From an uncultured Cohaesibacter sp. (GTDB lineage: Bacteria; Pseudomonadota; Alphaproteobacteria; Rhizobiales; Cohaesibacteraceae): a stretch of 64,000 nucleotides of DNA. Shown in pieces: positions 55,700-64,000 of this stretch (position 1 is its first letter; the number at the start of each line of letters is the position of its first letter). The DNA is taken from NCBI RefSeq assembly GCF_963664735.1, contig NZ_OY761553.1, positions 4,337,001-4,401,000 of the forward strand. The letters are read 5' to 3'. The notes under the pieces were generated by a model that saw nothing but the letters and a program-made list of their open reading frames with translations, was not told the origin of the DNA and searched no databases. The translations under genes were made by a program, and so were the position numbers.

Positions 55700-56893
55700 T
55701 CAAGAGAGGCGGTCGCGGAATTCGGCATAGGGAAACTCGCGAATGATATCGAGCTTATCCGTTTCCGAATCCCAAATGGCAATGGACGGCAGTCGTACGC
55801 CGTTGAAGGTGTTGGTCTTGACCATGGAATAGTGAGCCTGATCAAGGAAGGCAATGCGCTGGCCGATCTCCAGATCTGAGGCGAAAGCATAATCACCGAT
55901 CACGTCACCAGCAAGGCAGGATGGCCCACCCAAACGATAACTTGTGCCGTCATTTACTTCGCCCATCAGGGCTGGCCGGTAAGGGGCTTCGATCACGTCA
56001 GGCATGTGGCAGGTTGCTGAAATGTCCATGATCGCTATATTGACAGGCCCATTGTGGGTTACGTCGAGCACTTCGCCAACCAGAATGCCCGCGTCGAGCG
56101 CCACAGCTTCTCCTGGCTCCAGATAGATTTCGACATCATATTTCGCCTTGATGTCCTTCAGGAATTCCACCAGCTCAGCGCGCTGATAATCGCTGCGCGT
56201 GATGTGATGACCGCCGCCGAAATTGAGCCACTTCATCTTCTTGAGCCATGGTGCAAGACTGGGCTCTGCGGCCTCGAAGGTGCGTTTGAGGGGGGCAAAG
56301 TCCTGCTCGCACAGCGTATGCATGTGGATGCCGGAGAACGGGGCCAGATCTTCATCGGTCAGCTGACTGATGGGCGTGCCAAGCCGGGAACCCGCAGCAC
56401 AAGGGTCATATTTGGCGATGTGGCCTTCTGAGTGTTCCGGGTTGATCCTGAGGCCGAAATCCGGAGCGTAGCCCCATTTGCGGGCAGCGCTGATTTGCGG
56501 ATCGAAGCGCTGACGCTGAGCCGGGCTGTTGAAAATGAGATGATCGGATAGCTCCAGAATCTCAGGCATTTCTTCGGCCTTGAAGCCTGCCGAGTAGGTG
56601 GCAAGTTCACCGGAAAACTGTTCCTTTGCCAGCTTGGCTTCCCACAGGCCCGAGGCGCATGTGCCATCGAGATAGTTCCCGATCAGATCTCCAAGTGCCC
56701 AGCATGAAAAGGCCTTGAGCGCCAGCAGGACCTTGACGTCGGCTTCTTCACCCACCTGCGAAAGAATGCGCAAATTGCGTCTTATCGCGGCCTTGTCAAT
56801 GACAAAGCACGGGGAAGGGACGCGAGAGAGATCAAATGTTGCAAAGGCTCCGGCATCGCCTGCCTGCGTTTCCATGATTGGCGCATCGGTCAT
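55700..56893 (-). CDS. nspC: Carboxynorspermidine/carboxyspermidine decarboxylase
   Basis: PLP enzyme of the alanine-racemase fold that decarboxylates carboxyspermidine to spermidine (or carboxynorspermidine to norspermidine). The 397-residue protein starts at the ATG at 56893, preceded by GGAG. The longer frame begins right after the upstream stop and lacks a site. The PLP lysine is Lys60 in VKVLLALKAF, and the C-terminal sheet includes GPSCLAGDVIGDYAFA, which carries the conserved Cys. It sits between the dehydrogenase gene and speB. Confidence 0.92.
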   Translation of the reverse strand: MTDAPIMETQAGDAGAFATFDLSRVPSPCFVIDKAAIRRNLRILSQVGEEADVKVLLALKAFSCWALGDLIGNYLDGTCASGLWEAKLAKEQFSGELATYSAGFKAEEMPEILELSDHLIFNSPAQRQRFDPQISAARKWGYAPDFGLRINPEHSEGHIAKYDPCAAGSRLGTPISQLTDEDLAPFSGIHMHTLCEQDFAPLKRTFEAAEPSLAPWLKKMKWLNFGGGHHITRSDYQRAELVEFLKDIKAKYDVEIYLEPGEAVALDAGILVGEVLDVTHNGPVNIAIMDISATCHMPDVIEAPYRPALMGEVNDGTSYRLGGPSCLAGDVIGDYAFASDLEIGQRIAFLDQAHYSMVKTNTFNGVRLPSIAIWDSETDKLDIIREFPYAEFRDRLS

Positions 56894-56980
56894 GTCGGTT
56901 TTCTCCGATTGTGAAGCAAGGCTGTCGTCCTGCATAAGGCAACTGAGCCCGGCGGGGCCGGGCTCTTGAGTTTCTTTCAT

Positions 56981-58186
56981 TTAGAAGTCGAGCGGTTTGT
57001 CCAGCTCGTGTACTTCCCAAGGAAGGCCATGTTTGTTGAGCATGTCCATGAACGGATCAGGATCAAGCTGTTCCATGTTGAACACGCCCTTGCCAGACCA
57101 AGCGCCAGTAAGCATCAGGGCAGCACCGATCATGGCCGGAACGCCGGTGGTGTAGGAAATGGCCTGAGAGCCGACCTCTGCGAAGCATTCTTCATGGTCG
57201 CAGATGTTATAGACGTAGACTGTTTTAGCCTGCCCGTCTTTCTCGCCGGTCATGATGTTGCCGATGCAGGTCTTGCCTTTGGTGGTCTTGCCCAGATCGC
57301 CCGGATTTGGCAGAACGGCCTTGAGAAACTGCAGCGGAATGATTTCCTTGCCTTCATAGATCACCGGATCAATGCGGGTCATGCCGACATTCTGCAGCAC
57401 TTCAAGATGCTTGATATAGGCATCGCCGAAGGTCATCCAGAAGCGGGCGCGCTTGATTTCCGGCAGATGCTTCACAAGGCTTTCCAGCTCTTCGTGATAC
57501 ATCTGATACATGTTCTTCTCGCCAACTGCCGGGAAGTCGAAGACCTGCTTGTTGCCCATGGCTGGAGTGGTGACCCAGTCGCCATTTTCCCAGTGATGCA
57601 CGGGGGCGGTCACTTCGCGGATGTTGATTTCCGGGTTGAAGTTGGTGGCAAAATGCTGGCCATGGTCGCCGCCGTTGCAGTCGAGAATGTCGAGATACTC
57701 GATTGTGTCAAGCAGGTGCTTTTTGGCATAGGCGGTGTAGATGTTGGTTACGCCCGGATCAAAGCCGGAGCCGAGAAGCGCCATCAGGCCTGCTTCCTCG
57801 AAGCGCTGCTGATAAGCCCACTGCCAGCTATATTCAAACTTGGCAACGTCGCGTGGCTCGTAGTTTGCCGTGTCCAGATAGTTGACGCCGGATTTCAGGC
57901 ACGCATCCATGATGTTGAGGTCCTGATAAGGCAGGGCCACGTTGACCACCAGGGAAACGCCGAGTTTGTCGATGAGAGCGGAGAGGGCATCTACGTCATC
58001 TGCGTCGACTTCGGCGGTGTTGATGGTTACGCCGGTGCGCTCTTTGACGGACGCTGCGATCTCGTCGCATTTGAAAATGCGGCGGGAGGCCAGAGTGATG
58101 TCTGAGAAGATTTCGGAAAGCTGTGCCATCTTGTGAATGACAACGGAGCCGACGCCACCTGCGCCGATGACCAGAACTTTATTCAT
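56981..58186 (-). CDS. Carboxyspermidine (carboxynorspermidine) dehydrogenase
   Basis: Saccharopine-dehydrogenase-family enzyme that condenses putrescine (or diaminopropane) with aspartate semialdehyde and reduces it with NADPH. The 401-residue protein has an N-terminal Rossmann motif (LVIGAGGVGSVVIHKMAQ) and is followed directly by the decarboxylase gene, whose longer frame would start immediately after its stop codon (TAAATG). Saccharopine dehydrogenase itself would fit the fold, but the context of speA, nspC and speB makes the carboxyspermidine role far more likely. AAGGA precedes the ATG. Confidence 0.9.
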   Translation of the reverse strand: MNKVLVIGAGGVGSVVIHKMAQLSEIFSDITLASRRIFKCDEIAASVKERTGVTINTAEVDADDVDALSALIDKLGVSLVVNVALPYQDLNIMDACLKSGVNYLDTANYEPRDVAKFEYSWQWAYQQRFEEAGLMALLGSGFDPGVTNIYTAYAKKHLLDTIEYLDILDCNGGDHGQHFATNFNPEINIREVTAPVHHWENGDWVTTPAMGNKQVFDFPAVGEKNMYQMYHEELESLVKHLPEIKRARFWMTFGDAYIKHLEVLQNVGMTRIDPVIYEGKEIIPLQFLKAVLPNPGDLGKTTKGKTCIGNIMTGEKDGQAKTVYVYNICDHEECFAEVGSQAISYTTGVPAMIGAALMLTGAWSGKGVFNMEQLDPDPFMDMLNKHGLPWEVHELDKPLDF

Positions 58187-58335
58187 TTCAATGTCCTTCT
58201 TTTCAGAGGGATATCTGCCAAGCCGGCAGACCTGCCTGCCTCCCATAATGTACCGGCAAAGATGCCGAAACCATGGCACCTTCGTCGGTTGGGAGCGTGA
58301 AAATTTGTTATGAGAGGTCGCTCTTGTTGGCGGCC

Positions 58336-60237
58336 TTATGCATGTTCAAAGTATGTGTAGCCGTTCATGCTTTCCTTGAAAGCATTCATCATGGCTTTAC
58401 GCTCTTTTACGGTCAGCTTCTTATTGGAGACTGCTTCTTCGACCATCTGCTTGAAGTTGTTTGAAAGCGCTATGGTATTATATTCCACGTAGCTCAGAAC
58501 TTCGGCAATGGTGTCGCCTTCCACTTCATGGATAAGGTTGAAATCGCCATTCGGCTTGATCTCGATGGTCGCAACGTTGGTGTCGCCAAACAGATTGTGC
58601 AAGTCGCCGAGGGTTTCCTGATAAGCCCCGACATAGAAGACTGCGAGGCAGTAATGCTCGTCTTCGGCCAGTTCATGAACGGGCAGGGATGGCGAAATGC
58701 CGTCAGCCAGAACAAACTGGTCGACCTTGCCGTCGCTGTCGCAGGTAATGTCACTGAGAATTGCGCGGCGTGTCGGTACCTCATGGAGGCGCTGGATCGG
58801 AATGATCGGGTGCAGCTGGTCAATCGCCCAGACGTCAGGAAGTGACTGGAACAGCGAGAAGTTTGCGTGATAGATGTCAGCAGCAGCTTCAAGGGCTGTC
58901 AACACGTCCTCGGAAACCCACTCCTCAGACTCTGTCACCTTGCGCATCTTGCCCAGCAGGTTGAGATAAAGCTTCTCAGCCTTGGCCAGATCGCGCAGCC
59001 CAACTTCGCCGCGACCGAAGTTCCGGCGTACTTCATCGCGATAGAAGGTTACGTCGTTGAGGCACTCCTGAAGGCGGCTTGGGGTCAGATAGGTTTCTAC
59101 ATCGCGCATGTCGCGGATGGACCGGTTGTCGTCTTCGGTGACCTCAATGGCCTCTTCTTCTTCATAGTAGGTCACGTTGATGATGTTGAACAGTAGCATG
59201 GAGCTGTAGGCTACCGTTGCGCGACCGCTCTCGGTAACGATAGTCGGGTGCTTCTGGTCGGCATCATCCATCGTGTTCTTCACTGCTTCCACAATGCTAT
59301 AGCAATACTCATCGGTGGAGTAGTTGATGGAGTTCTCGGTCGACTTGTGCTCGCCAGTATAGTCGATGCCAAGACCGCCGCCCAGATCGATATAGTTGAG
59401 CGGAGCCCCTTCCTTGCGCAGTTCAACGAAGAAACGGCAGGCTTCGGCGGCCGAGCGGCGCACGTCAATGATGTCTGGCACCTGACTGCCCAGATGGAAA
59501 TGTTGCAACTGAAGGCAATCGAGATAGCCTTCTTCCTTCAAACGGTCGATGACATGCAGCACATTTGGCGAGGAAAGGCCAAATGCTGAGCGGTCACCCG
59601 AGGAGGATGCCCAGTTGCCGGTGATCCGGTTGTTCAGTTTGATGCGGATACCGAGCTGCGGACGGATCTTCAGCTTTTTGGATTCTTCAAGCACCAGATC
59701 CAGCTCGGCTTTGCTTTCAAGCACGATGATCGTATTGAAGCCAAGCTTGCGTGACAGGAGGGCGAGGTTGATGAATTCGCTATCCTTGATGCCATTGCAG
59801 ATGAGCAGCGCGTCTTTTGACAGGCGCTGGCCCAGCGCGATGATCAGCTCGGGCTTGGAACCAACCTCAAGGCCGAAATTGTGGGGCGCGCCATATTCGA
59901 CAATTTTTTCAATGACATGGGCTTGCTGATTGACCTTGACAGGGAACACGCCCCGATAGGAAGCCTGATAGTTCAGTTCCTTCATTGCGTTCGCAAAACT
60001 CAAGTTGATGCGGTCAATCTGGCTTTTGAGACTATTGGCCACGCGCAGCAGAATGGGCGATGCGATACCGCGATCTTCCAGCGAGTGCAGAATGGATGTC
60101 AGATCTGTTGTGACAGGCCCTTCTTGGTGTTGTGTGATAATGCCAATATTGCCATTGTCCAGAACCTTGAATCGGTCATTACCCCAGCGCTCAATCCCGT
60201 AGATTGCGCAGGGATCTTCCTGTTCAGTTGTGCTCAA
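58336..60237 (-). CDS. speA: Biosynthetic arginine decarboxylase
   Basis: PLP enzyme that decarboxylates arginine to agmatine. The 633-residue protein has the PLP lysine Lys101 in RGVFPVKVNQQAHVIEK and the glycine-rich YIDLGGGLGIDY phosphate-binding region, with normal length for SpeA. Translation appears to start at TTG (60237) with an AGGGG site. A terminator-like hairpin with an eight-base T run lies about 20 bases before this start, suggesting leader control. It is the first gene of the operon. Confidence 0.93.
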   Translation of the reverse strand: MSTTEQEDPCAIYGIERWGNDRFKVLDNGNIGIITQHQEGPVTTDLTSILHSLEDRGIASPILLRVANSLKSQIDRINLSFANAMKELNYQASYRGVFPVKVNQQAHVIEKIVEYGAPHNFGLEVGSKPELIIALGQRLSKDALLICNGIKDSEFINLALLSRKLGFNTIIVLESKAELDLVLEESKKLKIRPQLGIRIKLNNRITGNWASSSGDRSAFGLSSPNVLHVIDRLKEEGYLDCLQLQHFHLGSQVPDIIDVRRSAAEACRFFVELRKEGAPLNYIDLGGGLGIDYTGEHKSTENSINYSTDEYCYSIVEAVKNTMDDADQKHPTIVTESGRATVAYSSMLLFNIINVTYYEEEEAIEVTEDDNRSIRDMRDVETYLTPSRLQECLNDVTFYRDEVRRNFGRGEVGLRDLAKAEKLYLNLLGKMRKVTESEEWVSEDVLTALEAAADIYHANFSLFQSLPDVWAIDQLHPIIPIQRLHEVPTRRAILSDITCDSDGKVDQFVLADGISPSLPVHELAEDEHYCLAVFYVGAYQETLGDLHNLFGDTNVATIEIKPNGDFNLIHEVEGDTIAEVLSYVEYNTIALSNNFKQMVEEAVSNKKLTVKERKAMMNAFKESMNGYTYFEHA

Positions 60238-60255
60238 TAGCTCATCCCCTTGATG

Positions 60256-60278
60256 AAAAAAAAGCCCGTCTTCGGGTT
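60256..60278 (-). promoter_or_regulatory. Terminator-like attenuator candidate in the speA leader
   Basis: On the minus strand, CCCG AAGA CGGG is followed by TTTTTTTT and then the speA ribosome-binding site. Upstream, GGCGC/GCGCC can form another hairpin across the stop of a short reading frame that ends in two arginines. The arrangement resembles transcription attenuation, but no such function is shown. Confidence 0.45.
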
Positions 60279-60518
60279 CAGCCCCGTGTGGCGCAAATTA
60301 GCGCCGCATGACGCCTGCATATGGCTGAAAGCCTTGCTCAGTGCAAGCGTTAATTCTCATATAACACATATCATATTCGCTGCTACTGTACAGGGGGGCT
60401 GTTTTTCGACAAGAGGAAGACGTCGGTACGATTCTGGCTGGTTTTAGTTGGCCAGACCGGTTCCGATTGGTTAGTGTGGCTGCATAAAACAAATACCATA
60501 AACAGTCGGAGAAAGATT

Positions 60519-61730
60519 ATGGGATATTTGAAGCAATTTCCTAACAAGGAAGGCTATTTTGGAGATTTTGGCGGCGCATTTCTGCCACCACAACTCGTGC
60601 CTCATTTCAAGGAAATCGGTGAAGCCTATGAGCGCATTGCCGTTGACAGCTCGTTCATTGCCGAGCTGCGCTATATTCGCGAACATTTTCAGGGCCGCCC
60701 GACACCGGTGCAGCATGCCAAGAATCTGTCCGAGAAGATGGGCGGGGCGCAGATCTATCTCAAACGCGAGGATCTGAACCATTCCGGCGCACACAAGCTC
60801 AACCACTGCATGGGTGAAGCGCTGCTTGCCAAATTCATGGGCAAGAAAAAGCTGATTGCTGAAACCGGAGCCGGTCAGCATGGCGTTGCTCTGGCTACCG
60901 CTGCGGCCTATTTCGGCATGGAATGCGAAATTCATATGGGTGAAGTGGATATTGCCAAGGAGCATCCGAATGTGATCCGCATGAAGTTGCTCGGGGCCGA
61001 AGTCGTGCCGGTGTCTTTCGGTGGCAAAACACTGAAAGAAGCGGTTGATAGCGCCTTCATGGCTTATCTGGAGCAAGCTGATCATGCCATCTATGCCATC
61101 GGCTCCGTTGTTGGGCCACATCCGTTCCCGAAAATGGTACGCGACTTCCAGTCCGTTGTCGGTTTTGAGGCGCGCGACCAGTTTCAGGCCATGACCGGTC
61201 TTGATCCGGATCATGTTGTTGCTTGCGTCGGTGGCGGCTCCAATGCCATGGGCCTGTTTTCCGGTTTCCTCGATAATGACGAGGTCAAGCTGTACGGCGT
61301 CGAGCCACATGGCAAGGGCTCCGAGCTAGGGCAGCATGCTGCGACCATCTCCTACGGGCATCCGGGAGAAATCCACGGCTTCAAATGCCTTGTGCTGACT
61401 GACGAGAATGGCGATCCGGCACCGGTTCACTCTATTGCGTCCGGTCTTGATTATCCGGGAGTTGGCCCTGAGCATTCCTACCTGCATACAATCGGCAAAG
61501 TGAACTATGGCACGGCGGACGACGACGAAACCCTGAAGGCCTTCTACGCGCTTAGCAAATATGAAGGCATTATTCCTGCCCTGGAAAGCGCGCACGCTGT
61601 TGCCTATGCCATGAAAATGGCTCCGGCTCATCCGGGCGAGAGCATTCTGGTCAATTTGTCTGGCCGTGGTGACAAGGATATCGACTATGTAACCGAGAAT
61701 TTCGGTTTTGGTGAAGGTTTCGGGCTTTAA
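60519..61730 (+). CDS. Tryptophan synthase beta-like protein
   Basis: PLP enzyme of the TrpB family, which joins indole and serine. The 403-residue protein (ATG at 60519 with CGGAGAAAG upstream) has the PLP lysine Lys93 ([10 protein letters not shown]), catalytic Glu115 ([10 protein letters not shown]) and the phosphate loop GGGSNAMG. The usual HKINN is HKLNH and there is no adjacent trpA. Sequence choices such as [17 protein letters not shown] differ from the classical type. It is either a stand-alone TrpB or a relative with another substrate. Confidence 0.8.
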   Translation: MGYLKQFPNKEGYFGDFGGAFLPPQLVPHFKEIGEAYERIAVDSSFIAELRYIREHFQGRPTPVQHAKNLSEKMGGAQIYLKREDLNHSGAHKLNHCMGEALLAKFMGKKKLIAETGAGQHGVALATAAAYFGMECEIHMGEVDIAKEHPNVIRMKLLGAEVVPVSFGGKTLKEAVDSAFMAYLEQADHAIYAIGSVVGPHPFPKMVRDFQSVVGFEARDQFQAMTGLDPDHVVACVGGGSNAMGLFSGFLDNDEVKLYGVEPHGKGSELGQHAATISYGHPGEIHGFKCLVLTDENGDPAPVHSIASGLDYPGVGPEHSYLHTIGKVNYGTADDDETLKAFYALSKYEGIIPALESAHAVAYAMKMAPAHPGESILVNLSGRGDKDIDYVTENFGFGEGFGL

Positions 61731-61751
61731 GATACTGATTGCAACAAATGC

Positions 61752-61790
61752 GATACCGGCTCTCATTCCAGACTGCCGGTATCATTGCAC
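61752..61790 (+). terminator. Terminator after the trpB-like gene
   Basis: Perfect 9-bp stem GATACCGGC / GCCGGTATC with a 14-nt loop, followed by ATTGCACTTTCTTTT. Confidence 0.7.
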
Positions 61791-61973
61791 TTTCTTTTCA
61801 AATTGTGCGCAAATGCACTGTTTTTTGAAAGAAATGCTATTGTCAGCCCTTTCTTGTTTGGTTTAAACAAGAGTCAACCAAGCGCGTCCATCGCTTTGTG
61901 ACGCAAGGACCTGCATATGCTGACGCCATTGTTTGACTGACGCGCGTCAACTTTCCCTCCAAAGGATTTTATT

Positions 61974-63827
61974 ATGCCTGACTATCGTTCCAAGACTTCG
62001 ACCCATGGCCGCAATATGGCTGGTGCCCGTGCGCTTTGGCGTGCGACCGGCGTTGCGAATGAGGATTTTGGCAAACCGATTATTGCGGTGGTCAATTCCT
62101 TCACTCAGTTTGTTCCCGGCCACGTGCACTTGAAGGATCTGGGACAGATGGTGGCGCGTGAGATTGAAGCGGCAGGCGGCATTGCCAAGGAAATGAACAC
62201 CATTGCCGTTGACGATGGTATCGCCATGGGCCACGACGGCATGCTCTATTCGTTACCGTCCCGCGAGATCATCGCCGATAGCGTGGAATATATGGTCAAT
62301 GCGCACTGTGTTGACGCCATGGTTTGCATTTCCAACTGTGACAAGATCACTCCGGGCATGATGATGGCTGCCATGCGGCTTAATATTCCGGCGATCTTTG
62401 TTTCCGGCGGGCCAATGGAAGCTGGCAAGGTGGAAGGCGTTGATCACAAACTCGATCTCATCGATGCCATGATCATGGGCGCTGATCCGCAAGTTTCTGA
62501 TGAAACCGTTCAGAAGGTTGAAGAATTCGCTTGCCCGACTTGCGGTTCCTGTTCGGGCATGTTCACGGCCAACTCGATGAACTGTCTGGCTGAATCTCTC
62601 GGCTTTGCCCTGCCGGGTAACGGCACGATTGTGGCTACGCACGCAGACCGTAAGGAGCTGTTCCTAGAAGCCGGTCGCAAGGCCGTCGAGATGTGCAAAC
62701 GCTATTACAAGGATGAGGATGCAAGCGTTCTGCCGCGCAACATCGCGACCTTTGAAGCCTTTGAAAATGCGATGACACTCGATATCGCCATGGGCGGCTC
62801 CACCAACACGGTTCTGCATCTGTTAGCAATCGCGCAGGAAGGTGAAGTCGATTTCACCATGGCTGATATTGATCGCTTGTCGCGCGTTGTTCCCAACGTT
62901 TGCAAGCTGGCACCGATGACCCAGAAATATCATGTTGAGGATTGCAACAGGGCTGGTGGTATCTTCGGCATTCTGGCCGAGCTTGATCGTGCCGGTCTCA
63001 TTCACCGCGATTGCAAGACTGTTCATGCGGCGACCCTTGGTGACGCGATTGATAGCTACGATATCATGGGGGCTCCGAGTGAGGCTGTCGAGACGCTCTA
63101 CAAGGCTGCTCCGGGTGGCGTTCGTTCAATCGAGGCCTTTTCTCAGGCAAGCCGCTACAAAGAGCTGGATAAGGATCGCGCAGAAGGCTGCATTCGGGAC
63201 AAGGAACACGCCTACAGTCAGGACGGTGGTCTGGCCGTTCTGTTTGGTAACATTGCCCTTAATGGCTGCATCGTGAAGACCGCTGGCGTGGACGAAAGCA
63301 TTCTGAAATTCTCCGGCCCGGCCCGCATTTTTGAAAGCCAGGAAGCGGCCGTGAAGGGCATTATCGGCGGCAAGATCCAGTCCGGTGATGTTGTCATCAT
63401 CCGCTATGAAGGGCCGCGTGGTGGTCCGGGCATGCAGGAAATGCTCTATCCGACCTCCTATCTCAAATCGATGGGGCTGGGTAAGGAATGTGCGCTCATC
63501 ACTGATGGTCGCTTCTCGGGTGGTACCTCGGGGCTTTCCATCGGTCACGTTTCGCCCGAAGCTGCCGCAGGCGGAGCCATAGGGCTTGTTGAGGAAGGCG
63601 ATATCATCGAGATTGATATTCCGAACCGTTCGATGAATGTGGCTGTTTCCGATGCTGTTCTTGCCGAACGTCGCGCGCAGATGGAAGCAAAGGGTGCCGC
63701 TGGCTGGAAACCGGAGGAGAAACGCGAACGCATCGTTTCCCGATCCCTTCAGGCTTATTCCCTTATGGCAACTTCCGCAGACAAGGGCGCAGTAAGAGAT
63801 CTTACTGGCCTGAAGCGCGAAGGATAA
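61974..63827 (+). CDS. ilvD: Dihydroxy-acid dehydratase
   Basis: Iron-sulfur enzyme of branched-chain amino acid synthesis converting 2,3-dihydroxy-isovalerate to 2-ketoisovalerate. The 617-residue protein has the family motif [15 protein letters not shown] with Cys122 and [15 protein letters not shown] with Cys193, both cluster ligands, and the C-terminal [21 protein letters not shown] segment. AAGGAT precedes the ATG. It is a single gene with its own terminator. Confidence 0.97.
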   Translation: MPDYRSKTSTHGRNMAGARALWRATGVANEDFGKPIIAVVNSFTQFVPGHVHLKDLGQMVAREIEAAGGIAKEMNTIAVDDGIAMGHDGMLYSLPSREIIADSVEYMVNAHCVDAMVCISNCDKITPGMMMAAMRLNIPAIFVSGGPMEAGKVEGVDHKLDLIDAMIMGADPQVSDETVQKVEEFACPTCGSCSGMFTANSMNCLAESLGFALPGNGTIVATHADRKELFLEAGRKAVEMCKRYYKDEDASVLPRNIATFEAFENAMTLDIAMGGSTNTVLHLLAIAQEGEVDFTMADIDRLSRVVPNVCKLAPMTQKYHVEDCNRAGGIFGILAELDRAGLIHRDCKTVHAATLGDAIDSYDIMGAPSEAVETLYKAAPGGVRSIEAFSQASRYKELDKDRAEGCIRDKEHAYSQDGGLAVLFGNIALNGCIVKTAGVDESILKFSGPARIFESQEAAVKGIIGGKIQSGDVVIIRYEGPRGGPGMQEMLYPTSYLKSMGLGKECALITDGRFSGGTSGLSIGHVSPEAAAGGAIGLVEEGDIIEIDIPNRSMNVAVSDAVLAERRAQMEAKGAAGWKPEEKRERIVSRSLQAYSLMATSADKGAVRDLTGLKREG

Positions 63828-63869
63828 GAAACAAGACGATTAAATTCCCTTTTCATTCGTCAGAAGATA

Positions 63870-63903
63870 GAACCCGCCAAAACTTGGCGGGTTCTTCTGT
63901 TTC
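63870..63903 (+). terminator. Terminator after ilvD
   Basis: Perfect 11-bp stem GAACCCGCCAA / TTGGCGGGTTC with a three-base loop and a following T-rich run. Confidence 0.88.
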
Positions 63904-64000
63904 AGGGTGTTAAGTGTTGGCAAGATTCTGATTGGTCTTGATTGAAATTATTTATCTGTCACAATTTTTGCGTTAATCTTGAACGATATTATGACTTCAG

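Noticed and set aside
56966-58105. 379-residue ORF antisense to the carboxyspermidine dehydrogenase gene
   Set aside because: Shadow of a well-supported enzyme gene; no independent support.

Overview
This 64-kb window is chromosomal DNA from an alphaproteobacterium. It looks like a marine Hyphomicrobiales member, possibly Cohaesibacter-like, but the genus is only a guess. Supporting signs are the zapA / 6S RNA / 5-formyl-THF cyclo-ligase arrangement, a GTTC-N7-GTTC SOS box ahead of ruvC, the ruvCAB-ybgC-tolQRAB-pal-cpoB-tilS-ftsH-glmM gene order, a two-domain RpoH with an RpoH box, and spermidine synthesis through carboxyspermidine.

Left part (1-35.9 kb) is core genome. Positions 1-4.7 kb hold a central-carbon block on the minus strand (tkt, gap, pgk). 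Positions 5.2-8.6 kb hold a DUF4164-like gene, zapA, 6S RNA, the cyclo-ligase, a YmdB-like phosphodiesterase and a YebC-type factor. Two tandem paralogous membrane proteins of unknown function (8.7-10.25 kb) follow. Then come the Holliday-junction genes and the cell-envelope Tol-Pal block with tilS, ftsH and glmM (10.4-24.5 kb). Next are a DMT transporter, an outer-membrane barrel protein, serC-serA, purA, a conserved single-span membrane protein, rpoH, an RluA-family pseudouridine synthase and a small membrane protein whose start codon overlaps that of the synthase on the opposite strand.

At 35.87 kb a tRNA-Glu(TTC) gene is the target of an integrated element of about 12.7 kb. The tRNA 3' end plus its terminator (66-67 bp) is duplicated at 35926-35992 and 48615-48680. 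Inside are a tyrosine integrase with a small ATGA-coupled gene, two unknown genes, a MobV-like relaxase preceded by strong inverted repeats (candidate oriT), a four-span membrane protein, a gene-free stretch with two pairs of TCATGA palindromes each spaced exactly 21 bp, a lipoprotein hydrolase, an autotransporter, a decayed IS5-type transposase fragment and a RES-domain protein. With a relaxase but no visible type IV secretion genes, it reads as an integrative mobilizable element with accessory cargo.

Right part (48.7-64 kb) returns to chromosome: an OafA-type acyltransferase, a SorC-family regulator, tRNA-Glu(CTC), a dCMP-deaminase-like enzyme, YbaK, a GNAT enzyme and a coiled-coil exported protein. 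A minus-strand polyamine operon follows (speA, carboxyspermidine dehydrogenase, carboxyspermidine decarboxylase, speB), able in principle to convert arginine to agmatine, putrescine and spermidine. Its leader shows a terminator-like hairpin directly before speA. A stand-alone TrpB-type enzyme and ilvD close the window.
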